Below, piece by piece: positions 22,001 to 30,612 of a stretch of DNA of 64,000 nt. The translations under genes were made by a program, and so were the position numbers. How positions within the stretch are numbered: position 1 is the stretch's first letter; each line of letters begins with the position of its first letter. Origin of the DNA: Onchidella celtica (Eukaryota > Mollusca > Gastropoda > Systellommatophora > Onchidiidae); the NCBI GenBank assembly GCA_963931925.1, contig OZ007580.1, positions 8,504,134 to 8,568,133 of the forward strand, written 5' to 3'. The notes beneath the pieces were generated by a model. That model saw only the letters and a program-made list of their open reading frames with translations. It ran no database searches and was not told the origin of the DNA.

Positions 22001-23679
22001 GTTGACTATTGCAAGTCATTTTTGTAAAGTTTTGGTTTGATAAAATGCTTATGCCAGAGCACAAGGAGTTTAGGTCAAATTATCAGTATCGTTTTATTAC
22101 TACATTGCCTTTATATTTACTTCTTTCCTCGCACCCACGAGCGAGAATGGATCCTCTCCGTCTCGGATTAGGCAGTGACTAGGGATCCCTTTCTTTTCCT
22201 TCATTATTGTGTTGAAGCTTTGGAAATTGCCAAAAAGATTATATGTATAGTTAACAGAGAATACAGAAAGGTGGTCTCCAGGAAGGTAGTTCATGGCATT
22301 TTTACTGAAGTATTGACGAAGGACAAAGACAGTTTCAAGTCAGGAGAAACGTAATGTGTTCCTGTCCTTCAAGTTTGATTTTTCAGAATAAAGTTTTCCA
22401 AGGTACGGGGTTTGTGAACGAAAAAGAAAATAGCCATTCATACGTCCACAGCGAAGAAAACTGTGCGGGCTGAAATATATTGTGTATTAATTAAAATGAA
22501 CAACAGTGGGAAGTTAAATGTTACAAAACAACAAGAAAAAGGAAACTACAACAATAACAACCGCTAAAACCCTTAATTTAAACTACAACTGGAACCTCGA
22601 ATAGATAGGACAGAGGCTCGGTCACTTATGCAACTACGATTCTCTTCAATAAATTTAACACTGGGTGCCTACACACGCTTTGCCTTCCCCAGTCATCAAT
22701 TCTGTCAAGTGAGGTCGAAGTTGGGCTGTAATTGTGTGGATTTTGAATTTGTCAAATTACAATGTACAGCTAATGGATGTTTTGTTCCAGAAATCCATAC
22801 CTTAATCAAGACGGGCGATGTACCCACTGCTCGGGAAACTCGCTGGGAGGTACCACAGATAACGATGTCATTGACCACATCTTGTTGAGTGGCAACGCTT
22901 TTTCCACAGTCAGAGCTGAGGTAAGTTGTCTGTCTGTCTGTCTCTCTATCTATCTGTCACGAGAAAACGGTTGGTGAATATCCAGCTAACAAAACTTCAT
23001 GCACTGAAGAGCACATAATATCGTCACCGTTCCCTAAAACTGTAATAATCGGTTTTGGCTACTTTTCAGCAGAAGCAAAACAAAATACAAAAAAACCCTG
23101 TTTTATTGTGTCATTACTGGTCTAGTTACGATGAATTTTTAATTTTGCTATTCGATTACTGGTCAGCTTAGGGATCTAGAACCAAGGTCATTTGATGTGG
23201 CTTTAGATGTAGTTATATATATAAACTGAATACCTGAGTTACTGCAGTCTCAGGGAGCAGTGACGCTATAATAAAATATTGTACATGTTTTAGCATTTAG
23301 CACAGTGTGTGTGTGTGTGTGTGTGTATGTGTGTATGCGCTCGCGTGTGAGCATAAAATGTTACTGTAATGAAGAAAAACCCATGTTGTTTAGCAAAAAG
23401 GCTCTGAACCTGTTCATCAGAAAACTACGAAAATTGGTAGGTAGATGAAGATAAGTAAGTTAGCTTGCCGGTTTACGTCTATATATTTATTTTGATTACA
23501 TTCATGGTCAGAAAAAAAAAAAAGCACTGCACTGGAGTTATTCAGCCTTTGTCATTAGCTGTAAAAAAAAACCTCAACTTTACACATTAACCCATTCACA
23601 GCGAACACTGGACGCCACTGGGGAGGACACGCTCTCTGACCATTACGGAGTTCGATCTACCTTGTGCAAAGCCACGTAG
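2075..23679 (+). CDS. Gene A: secreted EEP-superfamily phosphodiesterase (DNase I / neutral sphingomyelinase-like), 9 coding exons
   Basis: Model built by eye: exons 2075-2265, 4287-4398, 8512-8596, 9438-9591, 18832-18982, 19584-19647, 21337-21532, 22791-22920 and 23602-23679, giving 1161 nt and 386 aa. All introns are GT-AG and all phases agree. Residues 1-19 form a signal peptide, so a secreted protein is inferred. Visible EEP landmarks: TFNAGL (N29), CLQEYW (E62), YGLVLLS (about 197-203), RGYIEAD (225-231), CTHL (H242), GDLNMGP (D285, N287), IDHILLSG (D346) and SDHYGV (D374, H375). These match the DNase I residues N7, E39, H134, D168, N170, D212, D251 and H252 by motif. The second metal-binding Glu of DNase I has no obvious equivalent, which is more like neutral sphingomyelinases. 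A Cys-rich insert lies around 130-182 and a CxxC at 328-331. Substrate is not decided. Gene B is its paralogue on the opposite strand. Introns carry several mobile elements. Confidence 0.85.
2798..3359 (-). mobile_element. Possible solo LTR in gene A intron 1
   Basis: On the - strand the segment would start TGTAGCGTC and end TTATAACA, with a strong TATA box (ATATATATAAGG, near 3030-3045) and AT-rich sequence downstream. I found no matching target-site duplication, so the boundaries and the identity are uncertain. Confidence 0.35.
4287..4398 (+). CDS. Gene A exon 2
   Basis: Acceptor aaccag at 4286 and donor gtaaga at 4399. The 37 complete codons encode a charged helix-like stretch beginning FERDMQEM. 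Gene B has an exon of exactly the same 112-nt length (45714-45825) with a closely similar product. Confidence 0.85.
7448..7555. repeat. 33-bp tandem repeat, about 3.3 units, interrupted by a foldback element
   Basis: Unit roughly ttatggagggaaacggga followed by gctggcggactagtg. Three units are followed by a partial unit that is cut by the foldback element; a further unit resumes at 8067-8105. The homologous site in gene B intron 2 has a single unit, so the array expanded in gene A after duplication. Confidence 0.8.
7556..8066. mobile_element. Foldback element with about 205-bp inverted arms
   Basis: Left arm 7554-7764 and right arm 7812-8013 are near-perfect inverted copies separated by a 47-bp spacer; a non-inverted 3' tail (gcttatagccctgctg, then acagtttttctgtggttttt) follows. 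It is flanked by TAGTGTTATGGAG (7543-7555 and 8067-8079), a 13-bp duplication that is also part of the host minisatellite. It shares its outer end and tail with the shorter element at 60886-61034. No protein is encoded. Confidence 0.8.
8512..8596 (+). CDS. Gene A exon 3
   Basis: Acceptor gaattccag and donor gtaact, phase 0 to phase 1. Encodes LPTFPDSACSV and ends with RLLPCGVAKG. Gene B has the same exon (43347-43434) with one extra codon; both keep the Cys in RLLPC. Confidence 0.8.
8913..9066. repeat. TC-rich microsatellite
   Basis: A C run and a long imperfect (TC)n tract in gene A intron 3, ending about 370 bases before exon 4. ORFs across it are artefacts of Leu-Ser repeats. Confidence 0.9.
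9438..9591 (+). CDS. Gene A exon 4: Cys-rich insert
   Basis: Acceptor ctctgtag and donor gtaagt, phase 1 to phase 2, 154 nt as in gene B. Encodes a Cys-rich segment with conserved APDC, SCLILST and PPASL motifs. The insert lies between the N-terminal EEP strands and the YGLVLLS strand and is probably disulfide-bonded, which fits a secreted protein. Confidence 0.85.
9686..9874 (+). mobile_element. 5'-truncated RTE-like LINE fragment with target-site duplication
   Basis: Flanked by 11-bp duplications TCCATGAATGT (9675-9685 and 9875-9885). Positions 9691-9864 encode the typical C-terminus of a LINE reverse transcriptase (GKRKRGRPKNTWRRDLEAD, then LAQDRDAWRALV), with one in-frame TGA at 9772-9774 in place of the usual Trp. 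It ends with an AAGTG/AAGTGA simple tail. Assignment to RTE is from the tail type and motif and is tentative. Confidence 0.85.
9929..11140 (+). repeat. 5' LTR
   Basis: Begins TGTCACGAG and ends TTTGTGACA, giving 6-bp terminal inverted repeats. An AATAAA polyadenylation signal lies at 11034-11039. I saw no difference from the 3' LTR when reading them side by side, and a 67-codon open stretch on the - strand (10461-10664) translates identically in the 3' copy. Confidence 0.95.
11142..11154 (+). promoter_or_regulatory. Primer binding site, tRNA-Pro type
   Basis: One base after the 5' LTR comes TGGGGGCTCGTCC, the 13 bases complementary to the 3' end of tRNA-Pro and the same start as the primer binding site known from murine leukaemia virus. 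It is where minus-strand DNA synthesis would begin. Confidence 0.75.
12089..16810 (+). CDS. gag-pol: Gag-Pol polyprotein of the Gmr1-like element (Gag-PR-IN-RT-RH)
   Basis: One 1573-codon ORF with no frameshift between gag and pol. Residues about 15-130 are a Lys/Glu/Gln-rich coiled coil; the rest of Gag follows. Two CCHC zinc knuckles lie at 405-418 and 423-436. The protease has the active-site DTG at D523. The integrase follows: a zinc-binding HHCC domain (about 711-754), catalytic D784, D844 and E880 with the D,D(35)E spacing, and a C-terminal domain to about 1060. Only then comes the RT (CIDFRRLN; FFDD with D1310 and D1311) and RNase H (TDAS D1459; TDHKPL D1525), ending DYLSRA. The polyprotein would form particles, copy the RNA and integrate the DNA. 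A long G run at about 13190-13201 encodes a Gly stretch and is a likely slippage or sequencing-error site. Confidence 0.97.
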   Translation: MAELQQLMKLGKELGLEGEELRGWIKEQQADLRDERAKDREREKEAQERQREQEREAKDKEEEREFKLKELEAQQQEREFKLKELHQQQEKQAQERELKLKEIEAQVKIAELELKRNTPTETVERQVHNKGGVRIKLPTFDDRKDDIDAFLYRFELNAQLQWGENKELWATYLASLLQGRALTYFKELQREDVQDYDKLKALLLRRFARTEEYFREQFRRARADTREDFAAFVARLTEYFANWVDLAHVGADFAKLKDLMIRDQLYASCHKDLVAFLKENEPATVQEASKLAEAYRTAHPSKPVARAYVQDAGYVAVVEGSPAGLRDRSRQRGAYSGQGQGQHRGYHQSPAYGSGKFDRAGGLGRGNGGGGRVVTFADDRRHRDSSSGREGSRGPRPRAAQGAECWTCGRVGHFSRECRAAKCWNCGRADHISVNCPAGRIAANVDSSSSPGSPNKFHHAAACVTSDNGGGQYSKCPSCEKLLSSGVLPCGRKIPVINSCHTGGGLRVYPGFVGDEPVSVLRDTGSTVVGVHRDCIRDSQLTGETVPCIQFSGAIEKLPMARIMIVTPFLSGEVEAVVGCFPGAQLIIGNVSRVVSPSDENVQAWSQSKGIDFCAAVETRRRVADKDKIRPLATPAVNLDITPERLARLQREDPSLNPCFGEARTEKTRRYKNGSSSFFVQAGILFRKYVTVSSILKQVVVPALLIATVLHLAHDVPLAGHMGIARTKERVLKNFYWPSIHRDVQVYCKTCSACQKTTHKGRTPQAPLQKIPTVSEPFKKVSIDLVGPIHPATDRGNRFFLTVICNATRWPEAVPLRTITSEAVAEALFAIFARVGIPEQILSDRGAQFTSQMMKELFRLFSIQPITTTPYHPQANGMCERLNSTLKSMLRKVAADRPKDWDRYIPAVLFAYREVRQESTGFSPFEMMYGRSPRGPTDVLRDMMTSPSSGDDEQISVFQYLVDLRERLSSARTIAQEASGIASKRAKDYKDRGSKLRIFKPGDKVLLLLPTDHNKLLMTWKGPYVIERVVSKVDYAIHIDGTSKVFHVNMLQRFYERPQYLCAQTRPEETVFSAACTGVVDQLDCDVSDTEAQEELQIQLPELTATQGYRDVKINPDLTSSRSRELESLLASFPDVVTDLPGRTTVIQHQIKLTSDKPVFLRPYPLPFSSRDRVIKEVESMLKLDVIEPSTSPYSSPIVLVKKLDGSVRFCIDFRRLNTITVGDREPIPFQEELIASLAGSTWFSKIDLTKGYWEIPLTEESKQYTAFQTPIGLFQFKVMPFGLVNAPATFARLMRLVLKDIPNVVSFFDDIACHTSTWSDHIQTLTVIFKRLRHFGLTAKPAKMDLACPEIIFLGHIVGRGVQRPEETKIDKLVGLQIPKTKKQVRSLVGILNYYRKFIPNFSSLSSSLTDLTKKGQPDKVQWTSECQTSFDNLVTALSSSPILILPDFRSNFILRTDASDSGVGACLLQEKNECLHPVCYVSRKLLQRERKYSVIERECLAIVWSVQKLGRYLMGREFCIQTDHKPLTFLSKNRSSSPRLSRWALALQPYTFVIQPIPGTSNHIADYLSRA
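17150..17163 (+). promoter_or_regulatory. Polypurine tract
   Basis: The G-rich stretch GGGGTGGGGGATGA sits directly before the 3' LTR and would prime plus-strand synthesis. It contains two T residues. Confidence 0.7.
17164..18375 (+). repeat. 3' LTR
   Basis: 1212 bp, the same length as the 5' LTR and apparently identical along its length. AATAAA at 18269-18274. Followed by the TSD TAGTT. Confidence 0.95.
18832..18982 (+). CDS. Gene A exon 5: EEP core
   Basis: Acceptor gtgacag and donor gtaggt, phase 2 to phase 0, 151 nt as in gene B. Encodes NRWNTYGLVLLSKK, a FPGRNM segment and RGYIEAD, all core EEP strands. It is separated from exon 4 by the whole 8.4-kb retrotransposon. Confidence 0.88.
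18995..19035. repeat. (ATT)n microsatellite
   Basis: About 13 ATT units just downstream of exon 5 of gene A. A (TTG)n tract follows at 19246-19276. Confidence 0.95.
19584..19647 (+). CDS. Gene A exon 6: catalytic-His strand
   Basis: A 64-nt exon with acceptor cgttcacag and donor gtaagt, phase 0 to phase 1. Encodes IQDVGKVVCTHLTSYF; H242 matches the catalytic His134 of DNase I by motif. Gene B has the same 64-nt exon at 39061-39124. Confidence 0.85.
19931..20385 (+). mobile_element. LINE 3' end, reverse-transcriptase C-terminal remnant
   Basis: Positions 19931-20149 are open and encode YSFYPSVIRMWNNLP, a sequence type found near the C-terminus of many LINE-encoded RTs, ending at TAA. A 3' UTR of about 230 bases follows, ending in (GAA)n near 20358-20385, which looks like the LINE's simple-repeat tail. 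It lies in gene A intron 6. Confidence 0.7.
21337..21532 (+). CDS. Gene A exon 7: GDLNMGP motif
   Basis: Acceptor cccaacag at 21336 and donor gtaagc at 21533. A perfect branch-point-like CACTAAC lies about 25 bases upstream. The exon starts AT-GAC and completes a Tyr codon with the T left by exon 6. The same acceptor and branch-point arrangement is present in gene B. Encodes FGSYDVQQ and LLGDLNMGP (D285, N287). An ATG-starting ORF on the + strand at 21265 is in the wrong frame. Confidence 0.88.
22791..22920 (+). CDS. Gene A exon 8
   Basis: Acceptor ttttgttccag and donor gtaagt, phase 2 to phase 0, 130 nt as in gene B. Encodes NPYLNQDGRCTHC with a CxxC pair, and IDHILLSG, whose Asp (D346) fits the DNase I D212 position. 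Confidence 0.88.
23304..23345. repeat. (GT)n microsatellite in gene A intron 8
   Basis: GT dinucleotides with a TATG and GCGC interruption. Confidence 0.9.
23602..23679 (+). CDS. Gene A exon 9: SDHYGV and stop
   Basis: Acceptor cccattcacag; 25 codons plus TAG. Encodes SDHYGVRSTLCKAT, which carries the terminal Asp-His pair of the EEP active site. The 3' flank (to about 23830) still aligns with the 3' flank of gene B, including a stretch like aaccctttattacaggg, so the duplication included the 3' UTR. Confidence 0.88.
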   Translation, partial: RTLDATGEDTLSDHYGVRSTLCKAT

Positions 23680-23839
23680 AGAATTTCCATTGCCAGTTAC
23701 AGGAACACAGGTGTTCGGGATTTCACAAACGTCCGAACATTTCTGTGAACAGATTACGTACATCTTGGTTGTCTAACAACCCTTTATTACAGGGGAAAAG
23801 GTTGTGCAGGTATATTTTCATTTACGTGGGCAAAATTGA

Positions 23840-26800
23840 GGTTTAGACTGTCATGCAGTGCTGCTCCACAGCGGTTTGTTGTTGTTGTTGTTGTTTTTTT
23901 AGTTGTTTTGTTTTTAGGAAAGTATAATCGAACTACAACAATAACAACAACAGCAACAATAAAAATATTCAGGGAAATTATCTAATGTCAAGAGACACCA
24001 ATCCATTGCCTATATTTTTCCAATCTTCTTCTCTCACACACTTTGGGGACGCATTTAATTTGCAGAACCAGAAACATGCTACTGACTCTAAAGTAATATC
24101 ACTGGTTATGATTATTAAAGAAAAAAACAACAACCTGGTGCTTGACGAGAATAAAAAGATTTTGTAATACTTTTGCAACGTTATCACAATAAACCTTATG
24201 ATTATGCAATGGCCAAGATAGATTTGTTGACGAAATTAAGCAGCGAAACTGTTGTGGCTTCCAGTGAAACAAATCAATAACATTATTAACAAACAGAAAA
24301 AAGCATCCAATAAATCTGAATGTAAGTAAAGCTTTTACTGCGTGTTTTTAAATGTTTCCCCTACTCATGCACAGAAACATGACCGGTATTTTTTTTCTAT
24401 TTTTTTTAAAAAAATCTTTCTTTACATGCAAGGCATGGCCGTAAGTCCATTTTTGTCTAGATGAAAATATATTGAACTGATTGGATGCAGCGTTTATGTC
24501 AAAGTTAGAAAGAAGAAATAATAATTATGAAAGAAGAAAAAGGACGGACACAATAAGAAGGTAAATTCTTTATCAGTTATAGCTGATCTTTTCAGTGCAT
24601 TAAACCTCAACAGCTAGCTACACAAGAGATGGATAAAAGTGCTGTATACATGTATATCCAATGTTGGAGTAAAGAGTTACTTTAGTGTTCTCGTTTGTTG
24701 TAAGGTTTCGTTGTGGTGTGATGTTAATGGTGGTTGGCGTCCGGATGTTGTTGGTGGCGGTGATAGTGGTGATGATAATGATGATGGTTGTGGTGTTATG
24801 GTGGTGAATAATTATAGTGGTGGTTTTGATAGGGTAAGGAAGATGGTGATGTCAGATCCAATAGCGCTGACTGTCGTTGTACTGCAAAGTTGATGAAGGC
24901 GATGATGATTGTACCTGACTATGAGATTACGATGGTCATGGAGGTGATGGTAGTGATGTCGATCGTGTAGTAGATGGTGTCTCATGTAATAGTGTTGAAT
25001 GCGCTGGTGATGTTAGTTGTACTCCAAATGATGATGCCAAGAATAATGATCTTGTTGATCGGGAAATTACGATAGTCATGGTGATGGTGGTTGTGGCCTT
25101 GATAGTACAGCACATGGTGTCTGATACAATAGTGTTGCATGATAGTGGTGACCATAATTGTGCTCCACATGATTAGGCTGACAGTGATGATGTTGTTGGT
25201 GCTATGATGGTGGTGAGGCCCTGGTGATGAGGCCAATGTGCTATGATGGTTATGAGGCCATGGTGCTATAATGGTGGTGAGGCCATGGTGCTATGATGTC
25301 CACTGTACCAGCGGTGATGATTGGCAGTAGCGTTGAAAGTGGTGGAGATGATGGTTGTGAAACACAACAACATGAAAAGCATAAGCGTGCACTTATGTTT
25401 ATACCAACAAATGAGTCAGTTTTGCTATCTAGCATTAGGGACATCATGTATACATGTACTGTAATAACAAAAGAACAGCATTACAGCAGATCTAGATCTA
25501 GAGCATTTCGAACATTTCTTGCCCTTCAAAGCCTCGTCCTTCCCCCCCCCCCCCCTCGGTGCCCATATAACGAGTCGCCCTTCTTTAAGATTTCATACTT
25601 CCGTTTGCCCCAACAGCCGTTACATATTTTTTTAAATTTCAACTTTCGCACTCTATTTACAACAGGCACGATATTTTGTCGTGTTGGCATCCATTTTTCA
25701 TTGACAGTAAGTTAGCTCCGGTAACAGCCAATAAGAGAGCGACATGCTTTAGTGGCTTTGGTCTACAGCCAGTAAGAGTGCGGCATGCTTTGGAGGCTTC
25801 GGTGTACAGCCATTGAGAGAACGGAAAGTCCAAGAAAATTTTCCGGTAACGGAGCATTGCCTAAATGTTTACACTGTTTTGTAATAGTTCTGGCGCTCTT
25901 TTTAGATTGGATTAGATGTAAACTGTTTAAAGATGACCTTAACTGGTTGTTGAAATTATCGCCCGCACACTGATAGATGTTGGTCAGCGATTGAGGCAGA
26001 AAAACACATATACATATCTTTGGACTTGGGTCCATTTTTAGGATCATTTTTGAACAGTTTACGTTAAATCTAATCGAACTAGAGCGCCCCCAAAAGTACA
26101 AAACATTGTAAACAATTTAGGCGCATTCCATGTGACGTGTCTTGCACCTGAACACCAGTTTTTCACCTTGCTGGCTTCCTAAACGAATCCATGAATGAGA
26201 TATTTATCATTTAGATCTAATCTTCTTTGACAATAAACAAGTGATCACTTTACAAGTTTTTTTTTATCTTTAATTAAAAACGTTGAAGGTAAGACCTAGG
26301 TCAGCATGGTGCTTAACTTGGTGTGATGTGTGTTACATTCACAAAAAGAGGTTTTTCAGTTTAAGTAACACTTTCTGGAATTTCTGTGAAAGTAGCCTGA
26401 GAATTTCACCTAAATTTTTAAGTAATAACTTGTGAATGACTGCTATGAATGTAGCAAATTCTGTATCTCATAATTCTTACATCTTTCGATGATGTAGGCC
26501 AAAAAGTGCCGTGACGTGTGTTACATTTTCACTTTTCAAGTGTCTTTTCAAGAATAACATTAAGTTTTGGATTTAAGCTTGAATGTTTAACAATTTACAG
26601 AAATAAAGTATGTTTGTTTTGTAATTGGTTTTGATCTGTCTCAAATATTTATGGCTAGATAAAACTTTAATGATGTAAAGTGCAACATGTGTTAAAGAGC
26701 ACCAATGATGTTTGTTGGGTTCTTTCTGGTCAAAACCTAAATCAGTAATAGAATTTTCTTGTTATTTTTACATTGTTAAATTGCCAATGCAAATAATTTA

Positions 26801-28779
26801 TAAGAATGAACAAACAAATTGATCACATCAGTTACTTGTTGGTAAACATTAAACACAAAACTACAATTTAGAATGAAATATTGAATATTTCTGCTTGTCA
26901 GTATGAACTATTATTCTTAGAAAACATGTGGTAAAATTATGAAATCCAGAATGTTTTCTTCCTCAGATGACATTTCCTTGTCATCAAACCATTTTATAAG
27001 TCAAAACAAGGGCTTTTTATTTGATAAGTCAAATTCCATATTTTTTCATATTTGACATTCCCTGGGATGGGCCTTTAGGTCATGCTTAGTTACCGGAAAA
27101 TACGTTAGAGCGTGTGATACTCTCATTGGCCGAATATCGAAGCTATGAAGCATCCCTCTCTGCCACAGGCCGCTTACCGAAGTGATCTCAGTTTTATTAA
27201 AAATGATATATTATATATAAGCTCCACAACTGCATATTTGTTGTAAATAGATCGAGGAAATAAATGTAAATGCTGGGGCAAAAGAAAAAGTAAGAAAGCT
27301 GAAAGACGAATATTAATTTGCCACTGAGGTTTTGAGTACTCACACTTGGCTTTGACAAGCTGGTAACTGTACGCGGTAGATCTCATGGCTCTAGCTGTAG
27401 ATCTATATCCAGATTTAATTATAACTCTGGTATAGTTCAGTTCTTTTATTATTTCACGACATGATTGCAAAATAATTCCAGATAGCAAAACTGGCCGATC
27501 TGTTGATGTAAACAGGTGCACTTCTATGGTTCTCGTGTTGTTGTATTTCAATTATTGAATTACTAATAGGAAAATGCGGTGTAATTTCATTTCTCGTCCC
27601 TGGATTCACACACACAGAAAATAGTTTGATTTTATAATCATTTATGCATTTTTTTTTATCTGGGGGGGGGGGGGGGGGGGGAGAAGGTCATTCTGTGGAT
27701 TTAATGAATTTATTCAATAATACAATTTATCTGAGTATTAACAGTCTGTGGCAGGAGTAATTTAATTCCATTTTCCACATCTGAGAGAGAGTGTCACTCA
27801 TTGGAAGTAGAGTACTTTTATTTTTTCACTTTCTACAGGAGGAAAAATGATGATAAGAGTGAATCTGAAAAAGGTAGCAACTATCTTATTTCTATGTTCC
27901 GCCATATATCATAGCCATAAGGAAAGAGACCTGTCGCTACGTTTTCATATATATGGCTGCGCCAGCTAGCAAGTACGCTTTTGTTCCATGTGCTTGCTCT
28001 TGTGGTGAGATGGCTATGAATCAGTATAGATGTGATTACACATTAATGCCAAATTAGCAATTGATCAGAATTTTGACAACTGGAAGAAGAAATATGAAAA
28101 GAATGAATCATATGTAGGCCTTACTTGCAATATAAATTATATTAAATGTGATTAAGCATCTATATGTCGGCACCTGTGCCTCGTACATGCCCTGGTTCTG
28201 GCTGATTGATGAACTGGAGAATCGGTTTACTTCTCCAGCCAAAGACATTTTTTCCATCCCACCTACTGAAATTCGGTTAAATGCCACATTGATCTCCAAT
28301 TTCTCAGATGAAAAACAGATCATTCCAAGTTAGGCTCTTTCTGAAAGCCAGACCACATCTAATATTGGAAGCTGGTGTAGCAGTAAACTAGCAGATTCCA
28401 AAGTTCGGGGACCACCCCCCCCCCCCCCACAAAGGCGGTATTTTTTATTGGCAGACTCGGCCTTCTTCAGAAAGCAGGGGTATGGGGCGGTTCCTGTCCG
28501 AAGTAAACCTAGACAACAATAATTATTGTGTGACTTCTGCATCCATGTGACACTAACATGGGGAAAGGAAGCACGAACCATTTCTCATTGAGATTCAGAG
28601 ACAGGTGAGTCATGGTGCTATTTACTTTTTACTTTTTTTTTTTTACTATTGCCTTCATTTTTACATCTGCCTTGACCCAGTGTATATATCAGGGCAGGCC
28701 TTTACACTCACATCATTATTGGGTAATTTCATGGTGTGTGAAATTATTGGAAATGAATTTTTTTTTTTAAATCAGCTCA
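23840..28779. other. Intergenic region between the two genes, first part
   Basis: No coding exon found. 24700-25320 is rich in GTGATG-type repeats and contains a diverged direct repeat of roughly 130 bp (about 24915-25045 and 25060-25190) plus a short array with gaggccatggtgctat. 25726-25821 holds about 2.3 units of a 42-bp repeat (acagcca-taagag). 26100-27060 is AT-rich and featureless. Poly-G runs lie at 27662-27681 and poly-C runs at 25542 and 28416. Confidence 0.5.
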
Positions 28780-29250
28780 CTGTTCCCATTACCACCACAT
28801 TCACCAACATGACATTACAACTATCAGCATTATCATCATCGCTATCACCGTCACCGACAACCATCAATCACACCACACCACAACAAAGCCTTACAAACAA
28901 GACGACTGAAGTAACTCTATGCTCCAACATTGGGATTTTATTCTAAGCATCTCTTGTGAAGTTCAATGTACCGAAAAGATAAGGTACAACTTATATAAAG
29001 AATTTACCTTTTCCTTATTTCCGCCCCAATGCTGTTTTTTTCCTTTCTTGATAATTTTTCTCCCTTCTATCCAATTTGACACAATGCTGATCAAATCAGT
29101 TCAACACATTTTTTCCAGACAAAAATGCAACCGCGTCTATGCCTTGCCTAAAGTGAAACATGAATAAAACGTCGTTTTTGTGCGTGGGTAAGGTAAACAC
29201 TTAAGTCTGTGTAGGGCAGTGTTCTGAATGTTTTACTTAAGTTCAAATTC
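28780..29250 (+). repeat. Dispersed repeat, copy 1 of 2
   Basis: Aligns in direct orientation with about 33950-34447: both carry a CAC/CAA-rich start, cacaccacaccacaac, and then matching sequence through gcaatattctgtaagtttt-like ends. The second copy runs into the assembly gap. Confidence 0.75.
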
Positions 29251-29799
29251 ATTGGATACTTTTTCTGTTCCTGTAAACTTTCGCTGCTGGTAATGCTATT
29301 GGCTTGTTTCTCTCGTCGTCCCGAAGCTTTGCTGCTTATTTACATCAGAGCTGTGCGTTGGCCGTTGTGTTAATAAGCTTTAAACTTTAAGTATTGTCAT
29401 CTGGCATTGTTTCACAAAGCTCTATTTGAATATCACTGTGATATCATAACGAACTATGGCTAATAAATTTTTCTGGGCAGACATTCCTTTAAATGTACCA
29501 CTACCAGACACAGGTGGCTGATTGATTTCAGAAACACACAAAAAAAAAAAAAAACCGGACGTTTCAGACAGAGGAAGATTGTATGAGTGTCAAACTTGGT
29601 TTTGTGTCTCTGCAGCAAATATGAATATTTCTTTCTCCATATCCCGTGAATTGCTCATCAACGTCGGCCGTGCTGAGTCTTCTCTTCGCTGATTATGGGC
29701 AATTAACTGAGCGTGCTTGCATGGTGGTACAAGATTTTTTTTCTATAAGGATTATATTAGTGTGAAAGGATAAAGGATTTTTAATTTTATTTAAAATAA

Positions 29800-30612
29800 T
29801 GTGCTTTCATTGTAACGCTAGTTTGCGTGACTAAGGTACGGCTACTCATAGAGGTTTAAAGGCACATGTCTGGTTGCCATTACTTGAATTGCTTCCCTTC
29901 TGTATGATAGCGCTGGGTCCATTATTAACATTGTTGTGAGGAAGCCTGCGGTTTGATTGGTCAGTTGAGAATTGTGACCAGCCGGTATCCAGCTCCTGAA
30001 TCATGTCTAAAATTAACGTTTTCTTACTTATCAACCGCCAGCAAGACAGAAATTAGGGGTCATTTTCAAGAGTATGCAATACCCTTCACGTCACCTGTCA
30101 CCTGTCGGCTTCATCGTCATCGATGTTAGCTGCTACAGTGGATGTCACGACAAAATCTCCTCCACCCAATCCTGTCCTTAGCTTTCCTAGTTAGTTCACT
30201 TATTTCCAGCTGGCTGACTTTCTTGATGTTATCGTGATATGTAATGGGTGGTCTTCCTTGTTTTCTCTTTGTTTCTGTCTTTCCTTCACGTATAATAATA
30301 ATATAGTTGCCCACGTCAACTTTCGTTACTAACAGAGGTACGTGTTGATGGGCTAAGATAGGCTATCCCGCACAAGTTTGTCAGTTTTTCATCATCTCGC
30401 CACTTTTGAAAAATTATATTGATATTACTACAGAGTTTCTGGACAAAGCATCCAGTTAGAATTTTCGTAGGAAGATCCTACTTTGTATTTATACCAATTT
30501 CATTATACTTCGATGCACGTATCCTAGTGAGCTCGTCAATAATAGTCTCAGATCTTAAATAAATGATGAGCTAAATACGTTTTATCATCGATAAAACCAA
30601 CCTGGGTCAGAC
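29800..30612 (+). repeat. Dispersed repeat with nested LINE tail, copy 1 of 2
   Basis: Aligns in direct orientation with about 62960-63592, for example gtgctttcattgtaacgcta, gattggtcagttg, cttcgatgcac and caacctgggtca. The segment 30094-30311 is absent from the other copy, showing a later insertion. Confidence 0.75.
30094..30311 (-). mobile_element. LINE 3' end nested in the dispersed repeat
   Basis: On the - strand it encodes EGKTETKRKQGRPPITYHDN and later AKDRIGWRRF, the C-terminal pattern of RTE-like LINE RTs. Flanked by a 7-bp duplication CACGTCA (30087-30093 and 30312-30318), and missing from the sister repeat at 62960, which confirms the boundaries. Confidence 0.75.
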
